A stretch of DNA of 64,000 bases from Oscheius sp. JU75 (lineage: Eukaryota; Nematoda; Chromadorea; Rhabditida; Rhabditidae), in NCBI GenBank assembly GCA_037178855.1, contig JASJZC010000007.1, forward strand, positions 5,022,001-5,086,000, read 5' to 3'. A model generated the notes under the pieces. That model ran no database searches, was not told where the DNA came from, and was given only the letters and a program-made list of their open reading frames with translations. Each line of letters starts with the position of its first letter. The first letter of the stretch is position 1. The position numbers and the translations under genes were made by a program. Shown here piece by piece: positions 14,999 to 25,855 of this stretch.

Positions 14999-16221
14999 CC
15001 TAAACATTTCTCGTTAAAAAAGTGAACTAAGTGGCAAGGGCAGGAACGAAAATAGGACAAATTGAGTGTATAGACAAAGTTGGAAATAACGGCTGAAAGC
15101 GCTAAAATCGAGATATTCTTGCATAATGTATAACGACATTCGGCTGTAAACAACAACTTTGGACAAATTTCCCACTAGAAGTGTTAGCAGAAGCGATTCT
15201 AAAGTCTGTTGAGAGATCTCAAGTTTCCAAGAGATCATCGGGTTCGTTGGCAATATTCTTCGAAGCATAATGAATTGAATTAAACGGCGAAGAAAGTGCT
15301 AGAAAGGGAGGTCATTCTCTTAAAGGTAAATACTTGATGACTGAATGTAGAGAGACTGGCGTGTAACCTAAGGGGTCACAAGCGGTACCCAGCTGTGCAG
15401 GTCAGGTATAACCTTCACTGGACGGACATTAATTGATTGTCTAATTGAGACCAGCGACTGGAATCCATGGGGTGATGGGGGTGTTTTTCGAAAGTAGAGT
15501 GAGGAAGAAACAGGGGGATCTTGTGACCGCTTGCACTCTTATCAGCTGTCTGACAGATGACCAGTCGCCTTGTTACTGGCAAGATGTGGTGGTAAGATTA
15601 TCGAGCCCGAGTCAATAAGTGGGGCTACAAAGTGAGGCATTGATATATTCCAGGAGGCAGATTTATAGTGTATGTGAAAGGAAATCGGAGAGACGGCGTT
15701 AATTGCGTTGTGTGTGCTGGTTGATTCTTCATGGGAACCTCGTCATGAGGCTCGGAGCGTCTAACGGGCGTCTTGGGGGCAGTTCGCAGTCTCATTTTCT
15801 TTTATAGCACCTTCAGAAAACGAATGGCCAAGGATTCCACTGATAGCACTTTTTTTTAAAAAGCAGAAGCCATGTCTCAGAAGCCAAAAAACAGGAGCCA
15901 CGCAAAAATGATTCAGGCCAATGCCTGTGAGCGAGCATTATTGCTGTTATAATCGCGGCATATCCTCCTTAGGGACTTCTATATTTGCGTTGTTTGCGAT
16001 AAACAAAACAAGACTTCATGGGTCAGCTTGGAATGCAGAAGAAATGAAAGGAAGCATACCACGGAAAAGAGCAAATAGTCTTGAGAGCATCTTCAAAGCC
16101 ATGCCGGCATTCACGCTGTTGTTGGTCTTTTGTTCATTTCAAAACTACTAGGGCTACAAAAAGATCCTCTTATTGTATATGACCAGGTTATCTGGCGAAA
16201 ACAAAACTTTTTATATACTAT
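14999..16221. other. Intergenic region upstream of cathepsin F
   Basis: About 1.2 kb that should include the cathepsin F promoter and the 3' flank of the next minus-strand gene. Short open frames are present but lack motifs or splice support. I see no repeat. Confidence 0.45.
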
Positions 16222-17466
16222 TTAGTTCCAATCAATAAATTCTCGGCAGTTTGTGAGGAAATTAGAGCATCGGATCACATTAAATGTGTCTTTCGGATGG
16301 GGGAATGGGTTGCACACCTGAACGTAAAACGTCTGTTTAAGTGTGGTATACAACTTACCTTCCGGGCTTCATCAACCACGTCTTCACATCTCTTCAGCGC
16401 TCCTTTCGGATGTTGCTCGGCAACGTTTTTTGCTGGCTACAAATCTTTTGCTTTCATTCTTTTCTTTTTCAAAGTTACCTGAGCAGGTGTTAGTTCTGGA
16501 AGGCAAAATTGCTCAAAGGCATAGCAATACTGGATCGCTGCGTCAGGAATAGTATCCTTGGTACAGAACTTGGGATATTGTTTGTAGTACCTAGATTACA
16601 ATACTGTTTGAATGGTAGGTCCGTAACCTCTGGCAGTAAGAAATCACTGGAAGAACACCAGGTGATGAAGCACAGGCTGGTGGATATGCCTTGCAGAAGG
16701 CTAACTGTATATATCGGTTGCAAATGTTTAAATTGGACTTACGTCAGGTTCTTTCACCTCTCCGTGGCAGGTTTTCACAAAATGCTCCCTCTCAATAACA
16801 CAGTATTCACTTATGTAAACCAACACAGTTTTCTGAAACTTTGATAGTTTTGCTAGGTTTGAACGCAAACCTCATCCTCTGGTGGTGGTATGTGTGATAC
16901 GACAGTCTTGTTCTCTGCCGTCTTGACATCATCGAACGGATTCCAAAAATAGACACACTATCAGTAAAACTGCTGGACTTACAACCGACTTTTCCTCGAT
17001 GTGACTTACATTGGCCGGTTTCGGTAGCCGAAGAAGTGTTCCAAGTTCTTCGTGTTCAACGCTTTTTGTACTTGGCGAAACGGGTGCATCTAAATTTAGA
17101 ATCAAGCATTGTTGTAGTTTTGTTACCAGTGCTATCGGTCACTACGGGAGGTGGCACTAATTTGGGGCCTGTTGTCGACTCTTCTGTAGTGGTCGTGGTG
17201 GCTCCACTAGTTGTTGTTGTAGAGGTTGTAGTAGTTGTAACTTCAGTACAAAAGTCAAGGGCTGGTCGCTTTTGACACGCTCTCTAAATCTTACAAGTCA
17301 AAGAACCTTGAAGTTTTGATGAAAACTGCTGATTCTGTAGATTCTACATATCATGCATATGCCGCCGCCAGAACGGACATCATACCTCAAGAAGCACAGA
17401 CCGGAAATGAGTTCGAGCCGAAGCGGTTGTGAGAATGAAGATGAAGACGTATTGCAGCATAGTCAT
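16222..17466 (-). CDS. Secreted cysteine-rich protein with Thr-rich linker, unknown function
   Basis: Reading from 17466: MTMLQYVFIFILTTASA is a signal peptide; then RACQKRPALDFC, a run of Thr with Ser (a likely O-glycosylated linker), PPPVVTD, and CVYFWNPFDDVKTAENKTVV. The C-terminal half is rich in cysteine and aromatic residues: EYCVIEREHFVKTCHGE, PACASSPGVLPVISYCQR, YPKFCTKDTIPDAAIQYCYA, FEQFCLPELTPAQ, RCEDVVDEARKVCNPFPH and RCSNFLTNCREF, ending IDWN. About nine exons with introns near 40-55 nt, all in phase. The regularly spaced Cys suggest a disulphide-knotted extracellular domain; I cannot name it. The joins around the fourth intron are the least certain. Confidence 0.7.
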
Positions 17467-17856
17467 ACCATTGATTAGCCGTGCGCTATATCCAGTTCCA
17501 AGAATTACGCCCAGATCGACTGACCGACACACGACCGAAGACAAAAATGGGGAAAAGTCTTGCTGGTCTCAACCGGTTGCTTCTGATGTTTGGTCTAACT
17601 AGGCCAGAAGTCCAATAGCTAACAAGTTAAAAAAAAACAATTTATGTAAGACCCACAGACAAATGACTCATAATGTTAGCAGTTTGACACCATTGAAAGT
17701 AAGTAAATACGTGAAACGGGCTAAGCGACCAGAGGGAGAATTATATTGGATAAGGAGAAACCCCAAAAATCTGTACATAACTTGATCGCCAGCGATACAA
17801 AGTCTTACAGGAGAAATAAAAGAGCGAGACTACAAAGTATGTACATAGAACACAAG

Positions 17857-19690
17857 TTAGTTGATACAATGAGAGGTAGGGGGGAACTCGCCAACGTCGT
17901 CCGTGTTTGGAGGAATACTGTCGTCGGTGTGCACTTTGGGACGGGCTGAAGCTGAAATTTTCGAGTAATTAAAGAATTCCGTTTATGTGTATACCACCAT
18001 ACTTGAAACACTAACCAACTCAGATGCTGTGCAAGATCAGTGTATAATAAGACTTTCGTGCGATAGCTATGTGAAGTTGTCATGCGTGATGTTTATGTCA
18101 GGTAAAATTGTGAATATTGTAAAGGGGATGTGATTACAGATTATAATTGCTCAAAACAGATGCGAAGCACACGTACCGTCATCACCTTTTGAGTCCTTAT
18201 GGGGACCAATTCTGTGTTGTTTGACGGAATGACACTCTCCAGTCTGGGGATCGATACTGTAGCAGTAGAGAAAACCGTCAGTCGTTCCCACGAGCAAGTA
18301 AGGCTGCCCTTTAATTCTAAAAAAAAAAAGCGGTTGTAGTCAGAGACGGATCTTAATGGATCAACAGGCGATGCGACAGACAAAAGCATTTATACTCACG
18401 TTGGCATAGCGGCAATGCTCTTCTTGTCGTTGCCAGGAAGACGGGCTACGGCGAAGCTTCTCTCGGTTGTCATCAAGTCATTTACTTGAGTCGGAAGATA
18501 GCTCGAAGCAGTCTGAGTGAAGTAGCTTACGTATCCTAATAGACCACCAGCTTCCTGCGTAGGTTCACTTAAATCGGAGGGAATGAAAGATATGTCATAA
18601 GACTGACATTTTCTTCTCCGGCTCTGCAGTCTTTTCGAGCTTGAATACGTGAACAGTCTCCGTGTTGCTGGAAGAACAGAGGTAGGCAGAATCCTCGGAG
18701 AACGCCAATGAGTAGATGTTGACGCATCTGGTAACTCCACGGCGGAATTCGAAGAGTCTGGTTCCGTGTGGTAGTCCGAAGACTCTGATAACGGTCCCTT
18801 TGCTGCTAGCCGTGGCAAGCATAGTTCCTAAAATCAGTAGTTTTGCCTTTGCTGCAGTCTAAAATACCTTCTTTATTAAACTTCAGGGCCGCCAGAGGTC
18901 CATCGTGAGCTTGGAAGGTGTTCAATGCTTTTAGGTGCATTGCATCGAAGATGTTCACTGTTCCTGTTTCCGAGCTTGCCGGATAAGCAATCAACGAGCT
19001 GTTTTCCGACGCGTTCAGATCTACAAGTCCCTGTTGGTTCGTCGGTGTGTCCAGAATTGTGTGAAGGATCTTCATGTCTTTTAAATTGTATATGTGTATA
19101 CAGTCCTCGAGGCAGACTATGACTCTCTGGATATCGAAATGTGAACAAATACCAAGCTGAAGCTTACTTCTCTGTTTAATTTGACGTTGAGTATAGATTT
19201 TGTGAACTTGTTGTTGCATATCATCGTATGACTGGAGAGATGTAGCACGTGCATGACTCTCGGTTCCCGCTGCGATACGATAACGACGAGGTTCGAGTTG
19301 TACAGCCGTTCCACAATTATGGCGTCACGTGTATCTGAACAGCATAATATGTATTGGAACACCGTGATGATGAAAGCTGTTTCTTTCTTAGTACTATAGT
19401 TTATGCTCTTCCAAAGAACAAGTGCTCCATTGCCAAAAAAGAAGTACTACGGTAGGCTCACAATTGCTACGCGTGGAAACTGAATGAAACCTACTTGATG
19501 TGCTGTAAGTGTCGTGTAGTAGAGCGCCATCCTCCAAAACTTCGGCTGTGGAGTATAGCATGATGCCTTCACGATGCCCAATTGCCAAGGATCTGAAAGA
19601 CTTCACCTTGCGAAAGAGCTCCTATAGTAAAACTCACTTGGCATCCTGGTTGAAGTTAACTGCTAGCAATTGGGCTACATCATCTTCCAT
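17857..19690 (-). CDS. atg-18: ATG-18/WIPI-family PROPPIN (autophagy)
   Basis: A seven-bladed beta-propeller that binds PI3P and PI(3,5)P2 and recruits autophagy machinery to the forming autophagosome. The start at 19690 gives [20 protein letters not shown]. Family blocks follow: [75 protein letters not shown], and the diagnostic lipid-binding FRRG at 18747-18736 ([19 protein letters not shown]). Then [40 protein letters not shown] and [12 protein letters not shown] 220-nt last intron leads to an acidic C-terminal tail ([19 protein letters not shown]), typical of the WIPI1/2 branch. Resemblance is closest to WIPI1/2 rather than WIPI3/4. Confidence 0.93.
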
Positions 19691-20340
19691 TTTCGGGAAT
19701 GCAATCGAAGGGAAAAGTCTGAAAACTGAGTACTAAACAATGCCACTAGCAGCACGTGAGAAGAGAAAACGATGCCGATAATGGCGCCGGTGATCGATAG
19801 AAACGCCAGGACGCTTTCAAACCGATTGTGAAAGAAAACAAAAGGGATGAGAAAACAGAAAAGCAAAGCCAGCTAATTCTATCGATTGCTACAAATATGA
19901 AAATTCAACTTTAACTAGTTTTCACGATGAAATCTATGAGATTTTCACTTTGAACGCAGGATTCTACCAAATATTTTTGTTATTCATGTTGGAAATTATT
20001 AAAATCATATTTTTGTCGCAAAATTGTTTGAAAAAAGTGCTTTTTTAATTCAAGCTGCGTCACATGAGAATCAGCTGATCGCCCCGACGAGATAGGCGCC
20101 ACGCTACTATTTGCGCGGGTTGGGCTAAACATCGCGTAAGAAACAAAGTCTTGTTTACCGCTTTCTTATGCTTATTCCTCCAAAAGCCTTTTGATATCCA
20201 CTTGGCTCTCTTTGACTATCTTATCGCAAGTTGTACTTTTTCGTCTTCTGTTTACCGTAATCGGAAATTTGTATTTCGACACACTTGTTTTTAGCGTCTC
20301 CTGCCGCGTCACCCCTGATCGATCCGGTCGGGGTAAACAC
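19691..20340. other. Divergent promoter region between atg-18 and cystatin
   Basis: About 650 bases separating two genes transcribed away from each other. AT-rich in the first half. I see no clear TATA element or coding frame. Confidence 0.45.
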
Positions 20341-21427
20341 ATGGTCGCTGTTATTTTTCTAGTAGCGGCAGTCTTCTCTACAGTTCAGTGCGAGATGATG
20401 GGCGGTTGGAAAGAGCAGAATGCTTCAGATCCCGAGTACATGGTGAGTTTTCACTCTCGGCACGTTCTTTTGTATCGTTTTTGCCCTCACTAGTAACCAA
20501 GTTATCCCACCTATTTCAGGAAAAAGCCTGGAAGTCTATGAACGTCCTCAACGACAATGCTTCGAACAACGGACCGTACCATTGGATGCCGATCAAGGTA
20601 GTGCTTTATTCGTTTTTATTCACAAAAGATCATATTTTCTTGACACCGGTTGTTGTCGCAGGAGCGACGGTGGTGGACACATTACCATTGTTGTTCAGCA
20701 CGACAATGACGGTTGTCCCAGTTAAAAAGCCAGCCCACAGAAGCCAGAACAAAAGAAACAGAGTATAGCTAAACAACAGAACTTTATGACTTTTATGGCC
20801 TTAACTTACCGAACAGGTTTCCAAAAAGCGCCATTCCGAGCGATTTCGAGTTCTTCCTCACTGTATCCGATGATCGGGACGGTTGCCACCTAAGTCCGTA
20901 TTGCGATCATCAAAAACATATGAGTCATACGGGGTCAGTGAACGTGATCGATGAGTGGAAATCCGATCCTTCTGTAATGGACTTCTTTTCCACTGATGAC
21001 AGACTCATTGTAAAATATAATAGGGGCTGGCCGCTGATCAATAAAATGAGCTTCCGTAAGAGTTTCGATAGAGAGGCCCTGATAAGAACAATGAGCTGAT
21101 TGAACGCACAGATACAGTTCACGTGAACTCACCATTTTTTAGGTTCTCTCGGCTAAAAGCCAGGTCGTCGCTGGAGCCAAGCATGAGATGGAAGTCCTTG
21201 TTGGCGAGTCTAGCACCAAGAAGGGAGTACGTTTCTAGTTAATAACGCTTGAATCATATCTGTTTCAGGAGGTCTCGGCCACCGAATTCGACTCATCTAA
21301 TGCTCAATTGAAGGACAACCACCAGCGTGCTCTCTACAAAGTCACTCTCTGGGAGAAGCCCTGGGAGAACTTTGAGCAGTTCAACGTCGACAAGATTCGT
21401 ACCGTTGAGGCCAGCGAACAGTTCTAA
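20341..21427 (+). CDS. Secreted type-2 cystatin (cysteine protease inhibitor)
   Basis: Exons 20341-20442, 20520-20597, 21143-21226 and 21269-21427 encode 140 residues. A signal peptide ([16 protein letters not shown]) is followed by the three inhibitory elements of the family: an N-terminal Gly pair (MMGGWKEQ), the central QVVAG loop ([20 protein letters not shown]) and the second hairpin Pro-Trp (EKPWENF). Role: tight reversible inhibition of papain-type proteases; in parasitic nematodes relatives also modulate host antigen processing, but the lifestyle cannot be read from this sequence. AATAAA at 21553-21558 is a likely poly(A) signal. The 545-nt second intron carries an antisense gene. Confidence 0.92.
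20630..21008 (-). CDS. Nested SLC3A/CD98hc N-terminus-like protein lacking the glucosidase-like ectodomain
   Basis: Three exons, 21008-20931, 20889-20810 and 20768-20630, join in phase to 98 residues inside cystatin intron 2, antisense to it. The sequence resembles the cytosolic and membrane part of amino-acid-transporter heavy chains (SLC3A2_N): [25 protein letters not shown], then the transmembrane helix [20 protein letters not shown]. In the heavy chain an amylase-like ectodomain would follow; here the frame continues only to a short Thr/Val-rich tail and stops, with two minus-strand AATAAA motifs about 15-30 nt downstream. It could be an independent small gene, a truncated duplicate, or a pseudogene fragment. 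Intact splice sites and open frame favour a gene. Confidence 0.6.
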
Positions 21428-21879
21428 CCGGGCTAACTCCTTTTTTGTATATTGGTACACTGTCTTTATGCATTCCTTAAACTTTTCTACTGGACATGTT
21501 CTTACTGATGGCTCACATTTGCCTTATGTATAACCCCCAGACGTAATCACTCAATAAATAATCAATAGAATCTTGTTTTCAAAACAATGTCACCCCAAGC
21601 ACAGATATTAAAAGATCAACAAATAAGGAGTCTCAGAAAACAAGCTATTAAAAGCTAGACACTGCATGCTATCAACAAAAGTGCAATGAATCACTTTAAA
21701 ACGGAGAACTATGTCGTTGTTAATAAGTTCGCGAAATTACTTTAAGTTTGTGGGCATGCCCTCTTTTGGGCTCTAACCAATCAACAGCGCAAATGGGCTG
21801 TGGAACTCTCCCTTTCCATCATTCTCCGCCAAACGAGATGCTCGTAGTTGCTTAAAGCAAAGCTGATTCATACATTAGA
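21428..21879. other. Intergenic region between cystatin and NMDA receptor genes
   Basis: About 450 bases containing the cystatin 3' UTR and presumably the receptor promoter. Nothing else seen. Confidence 0.45.
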
Positions 21880-24800
21880 ATGGTCTGTAGTTTACTACCA
21901 AAGTTCTTGACGTGACGTCTTCAGATTTTTTATTGTCTCAATATCATCCTTTTTGCTCAATTAGTATATTCACTTGATGTGCATGGATCAAAGAAATCCT
22001 TGCCTCTTTCTCAAGGGAAATCGTCTAAAGAGCTGGTAAACATTGGACTAGTGTACCAGGTAATTTAGTTTGGCTCCTAAAGAAGGGGAGATTTCCAGCA
22101 CTATGCTAACAGATCCAAAGCATACGATAAAGCGTTCAAAGAAATAGTACGTAAGATAAATGAAGGCAGTGCAGTAAGGTATTGGCTTTTAACATAGCGT
22201 AACAAATTGTTTGAAGCTCTTTGCGCCGCCTTCCTGAAAGATTCTCGTTCTCGTCCGTTGATTGTATTCTGCCCACGGGAGTCTTCTACGTTCGAGAAGT
22301 ACTCGATTGTATCTGTGGAACGCTTATTCCAGCAAAGGTTAGACTGACTATACCAAACAAAAGATTTAGGTCTCACTGATAATTTTTGCAACGGCTTCAG
22401 AAACGTATGATTCTACAACAGCAGCCGAACAGTATTTCTTGACTCTCGCTAGTTATACAGGAATTCCTGTCATTGCATGGAATGCCGACAATTCTGGTTT
22501 CACATTTGGACAAGATCTTAGTCCCTACCGAATCATTCAAATGGCTCCGCCCATTGACCATCAAATCCGGTGAGCATATAAGCTTTACAGCTAACACAAA
22601 TTAGAGCCATGATTGCAATCTTGCAAAGATACAACTGGTCCAAATTCGGAGTGGTTGCAGCTGAAATGGCAGGGGCTGAGGAATTTATCAAGAAGGTAAG
22701 AGAAGAAGTAGCGGATGCCAGCAACAAATCGGCCAAGTAGGTTCTCTATAAGTTCTGTACTGGGTTTCAGGTACGAGATCATGCACGAAACTCTGATTAA
22801 AACATCGAACGAGAGTGATGTTGCCGAAAAGTTGAATGAACTGAAAAAGAATCAAGCAAAGATAATTATACTGTATGCAACATCAGCAATGGCTCGACAG
22901 ATTCAGGAGGTAATCCACAAGTTTCGTGTTTTACACTGACTATCCCAGCAAGCTGAGCTTATTGGCTTGACAAGTGACAAATATCTTTGGATTGGAACGC
23001 AGTCGGTGAAAGGGACACAGACTAGTCCTACTGGCTTTTTGCAGTCTGGAATGTTGAGTATCAGCTTTCATACAGGTAAATTTCAACCAAAAACTATTAT
23101 CTTCATAGTGTCAAACGCTATGTTTGCTCCGAGAGACGATGTGATACCCCTAATCATCCAGTTAGCACCGAAGGTAGCTTTATAGATAAACAGTTTCAAC
23201 TCTTTTAGCTATTCGGTAGTGCAATTCAAATGCTCTCGTCAGCTAAGAACTTTTCAATGCAGTCTACTTCTTCTTGTGAACGAGATGAGAACGCAATGTG
23301 GCAGTATGGTGAAGATATCTACAAGTGGCGAACTTCCTTTCTACAAAAACTTGAGTTTAGGTTGATGAAAAGCTCGTTTGTCAAGGGCAACCCATTTCAC
23401 TTGGAAGACGGCTATGATTCTCTTTTCTATACCTTTGACAAAAATGGAAGGCTGCACAAGACTGTTCTCGGAATTTCAAATCTTCGCTCGAAAGACAAGA
23501 AACTATTTTGGGACAAGGTATGCGTTTTCGTGAAAAAACTTCAAACAAATTAAGGTGGGAACTTTTTCCAATAATGAGTTGAAAATGGCGGACGTTGAGT
23601 GGCCAGGAGCAAAAGCCAACCCACCACAGGGAACAGCCGACAAGTTTCATGTTAAAGTAAGCAAGAGCCTGAAGAACAAGGGCAATTTGTCTATTCTAGG
23701 TTGTAACACTTCATGAGCCTCCCTTCATCACGGTGTCCGATGTAGATCCAGATACTGGTAACTGTCCGGGAAATCAAGGTTCGATATGTGATTGGGGAGA
23801 CGAGGAATACATCAACGAGTCTGGGACAAAACTGTAAAATACATTCATCCCTGTACCGAAATCGTAGAAACCGAACGCTATGGAAGTGCTGCTCCGGTTA
23901 CTGTGTAGACTTGCTGAACAAACTGGCCAACGACATCGGTTTCACATACACTTTGTACAAGGTCCGCGATGAAAAGTGGGGACTTAAGTCTGATACTGGA
24001 TGGAATGGACTGATCGCTGATTTGGTCAGCAACAAGGCTGACATGTGTGTCACTTCATTAAAGTTAAACTCGGAACGAGCAAGAGACATTGACTTTTCTT
24101 TGCCGTTTCTGGATACGGGTATTGCGATCATTGTCAAAATACGGAGTGGTGTCTTGAGTCCTACTGCCTTTCTAGGTGAGTTTTCACAGAAGACGTAACA
24201 TTTTGCAGAGCCATTCGAATATTCCACATGGGTCATCATTTTGTTTGTTAGCATCCAAGGAGCAGCCTTCTCTATTTTCATTTTTGAATGGGTCTCGCCG
24301 TACTCTTTCAACATGCAGAAGTATCCACCTCCAAGTAAGACTTAACATTCTTTTATCACAAACAATTTCAGATCACCGTTTCTCGCTATGTCGATCCTAC
24401 TGGCTTGTCTGGGCAACACTGTTCAGTGCAAGTGTTTCTACGGGTAGTTTTTGTGTGATTGAGTCGAAGAAATGTTTTGTAGATGTGCCCAAATCGACAG
24501 TTTCCCGTTTCATGGCTCTCGTATGGGCTGCTTTCGGCCTAACCTTCCTTGCTGTCTACACTGCCAATCTAGCAGCCTTTATGATTACTCGAGTCCAGTA
24601 TTATGATTTGAGCGGGATTCACGATCCAATGGTAACTGTCTTGTTGTATTGCAATAGTTTTTCAGCTCACATTCCCAGAAGATCAAAAGCCTCCTTTCCG
24701 CTTCGGTACGGTTGAAGGCGGTAACACTCATGAAACCATGAAACGCAATTGGCATAAAATGCATGAGTATGTGAGGAAAAACAACTTCTTCGTTCCAAAC

Positions 24801-25639
24801 ATTTCTGCAGGAGTTGATGCCGTCAGAGAAGGGTTAGAGCAAAACAAACGGCGGCTAATATCTCTTCTAGCGACCTTGATGCGTTTATCTATGATGCAGT
24901 TGTTCTTGATTACTGGGCGGGTAAAGACGCCAACTGCGAACTAATGATGGTCGGAAAATGGACAACCATGACAGGATATGGGTTTGGTTTCCCAAAAAAC
25001 TCGCCTCATACGACCCTGGTCAATCAATACATTCTTCAGTATCAACAAAAAGGTGAAGAGGTTGTTATGACTAAATTTATTTCTAGGTGACTTGGAACGA
25101 CTACAAAACTTCTGGCTAACAGGAGCCTGCTCACCTGACAGCCACAGTCAGACCCATTCTGCACCCTTAGGAGTCGAAAACTTCCTTTCAGCCTTCTTCT
25201 TGCTAAGCGGCGGAATTGCGAGTTCGGGGATTTGAACGAAATATTTTGGTCTTTCAGATTTTTGCTATCATCGTCCTCGGTTTGGAGTACATCTACTGCC
25301 ACCACTTGAGGAAACCGCTGCAGAAACTAGATCCCAATGGATGGTGCGGCATCATCAGCATGGTAATGAGATCAAACGTTTTCTCCAAGTTGTTTTTCAG
25401 GCGATGGGCAAATCTCTTACGCTCCCGGAAGCGGTTGACCGTGTGCAAGAGTGGCGTTCACGGACACAATCTCTTGCAAGCAATAACTCTCCATTAATGA
25501 AAAGGAAGCCTTTTCCAGCAGTGTATCTTCTACTCGTATTCTTAGAAACAACAACATTTTCAGCTCAATCCGGAAATACAGCCCCGAAGCTGGTCCAGGC
25601 GTAACAAAGCGCTTTTTACAAGTGGAGACGAATCTTTGA
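21880..25639 (+). CDS. nmr-2: NMDA-type ionotropic glutamate receptor subunit, GluN2-like
   Basis: Cation channel subunit gated by glutamate, at synapses. It has an extracellular amino-terminal domain (YNWSKFGVVAAEMAGAEEF), then S1 (HVKVVTLHEPPFITVSDVDP, KCCSGYCVDLLNKLANDIGF, WNGLIADLVSNKADM, RARDIDFSLPFLDTGIAI), GVLSPTAFLEPFEYSTW and M1. The pore loop is YWLVWATLFSASVS, M3 contains VYTANLAAFMI, S2 has PPFRFGTVEGGNT and LDAFIYDAVVLDYWAGKD, and M4 is FAIIVLGLEYIY. The PPFRFGTV and LDAFIYDA blocks and the FLEP segment favour GluN2 over GluN1. About 20 short exons. The start is an inference: the ATG at 21880 directly followed by an intron, then a hydrophobic leader (IFYCLNIILFAQLVYS). The C-terminus is ambiguous: TAA at 25603-25605 without a last intron, or TGA at 25637-25639 with one. 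AATAAA at 25659. Confidence 0.9.
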
Positions 25640-25855
25640 AGTATTGCATTTATTGTCAAATAAATAAGAGAAAAGTAGCATTACAGAGGCTAACCCGTTC
25701 GATAGTGGCCAGTATTGATAATATGCAGCTTATTCAAGGGTGGCAAAGCGAAGAAGCTTGCGACGAGAGCTATGACGACGTCCAGCAGCTGAACACCTTT
25801 TTTGTTATTTTCCACTTTTTTGGCATACCTCCGTTCAGCGGTTCTTCCTCTTCCG

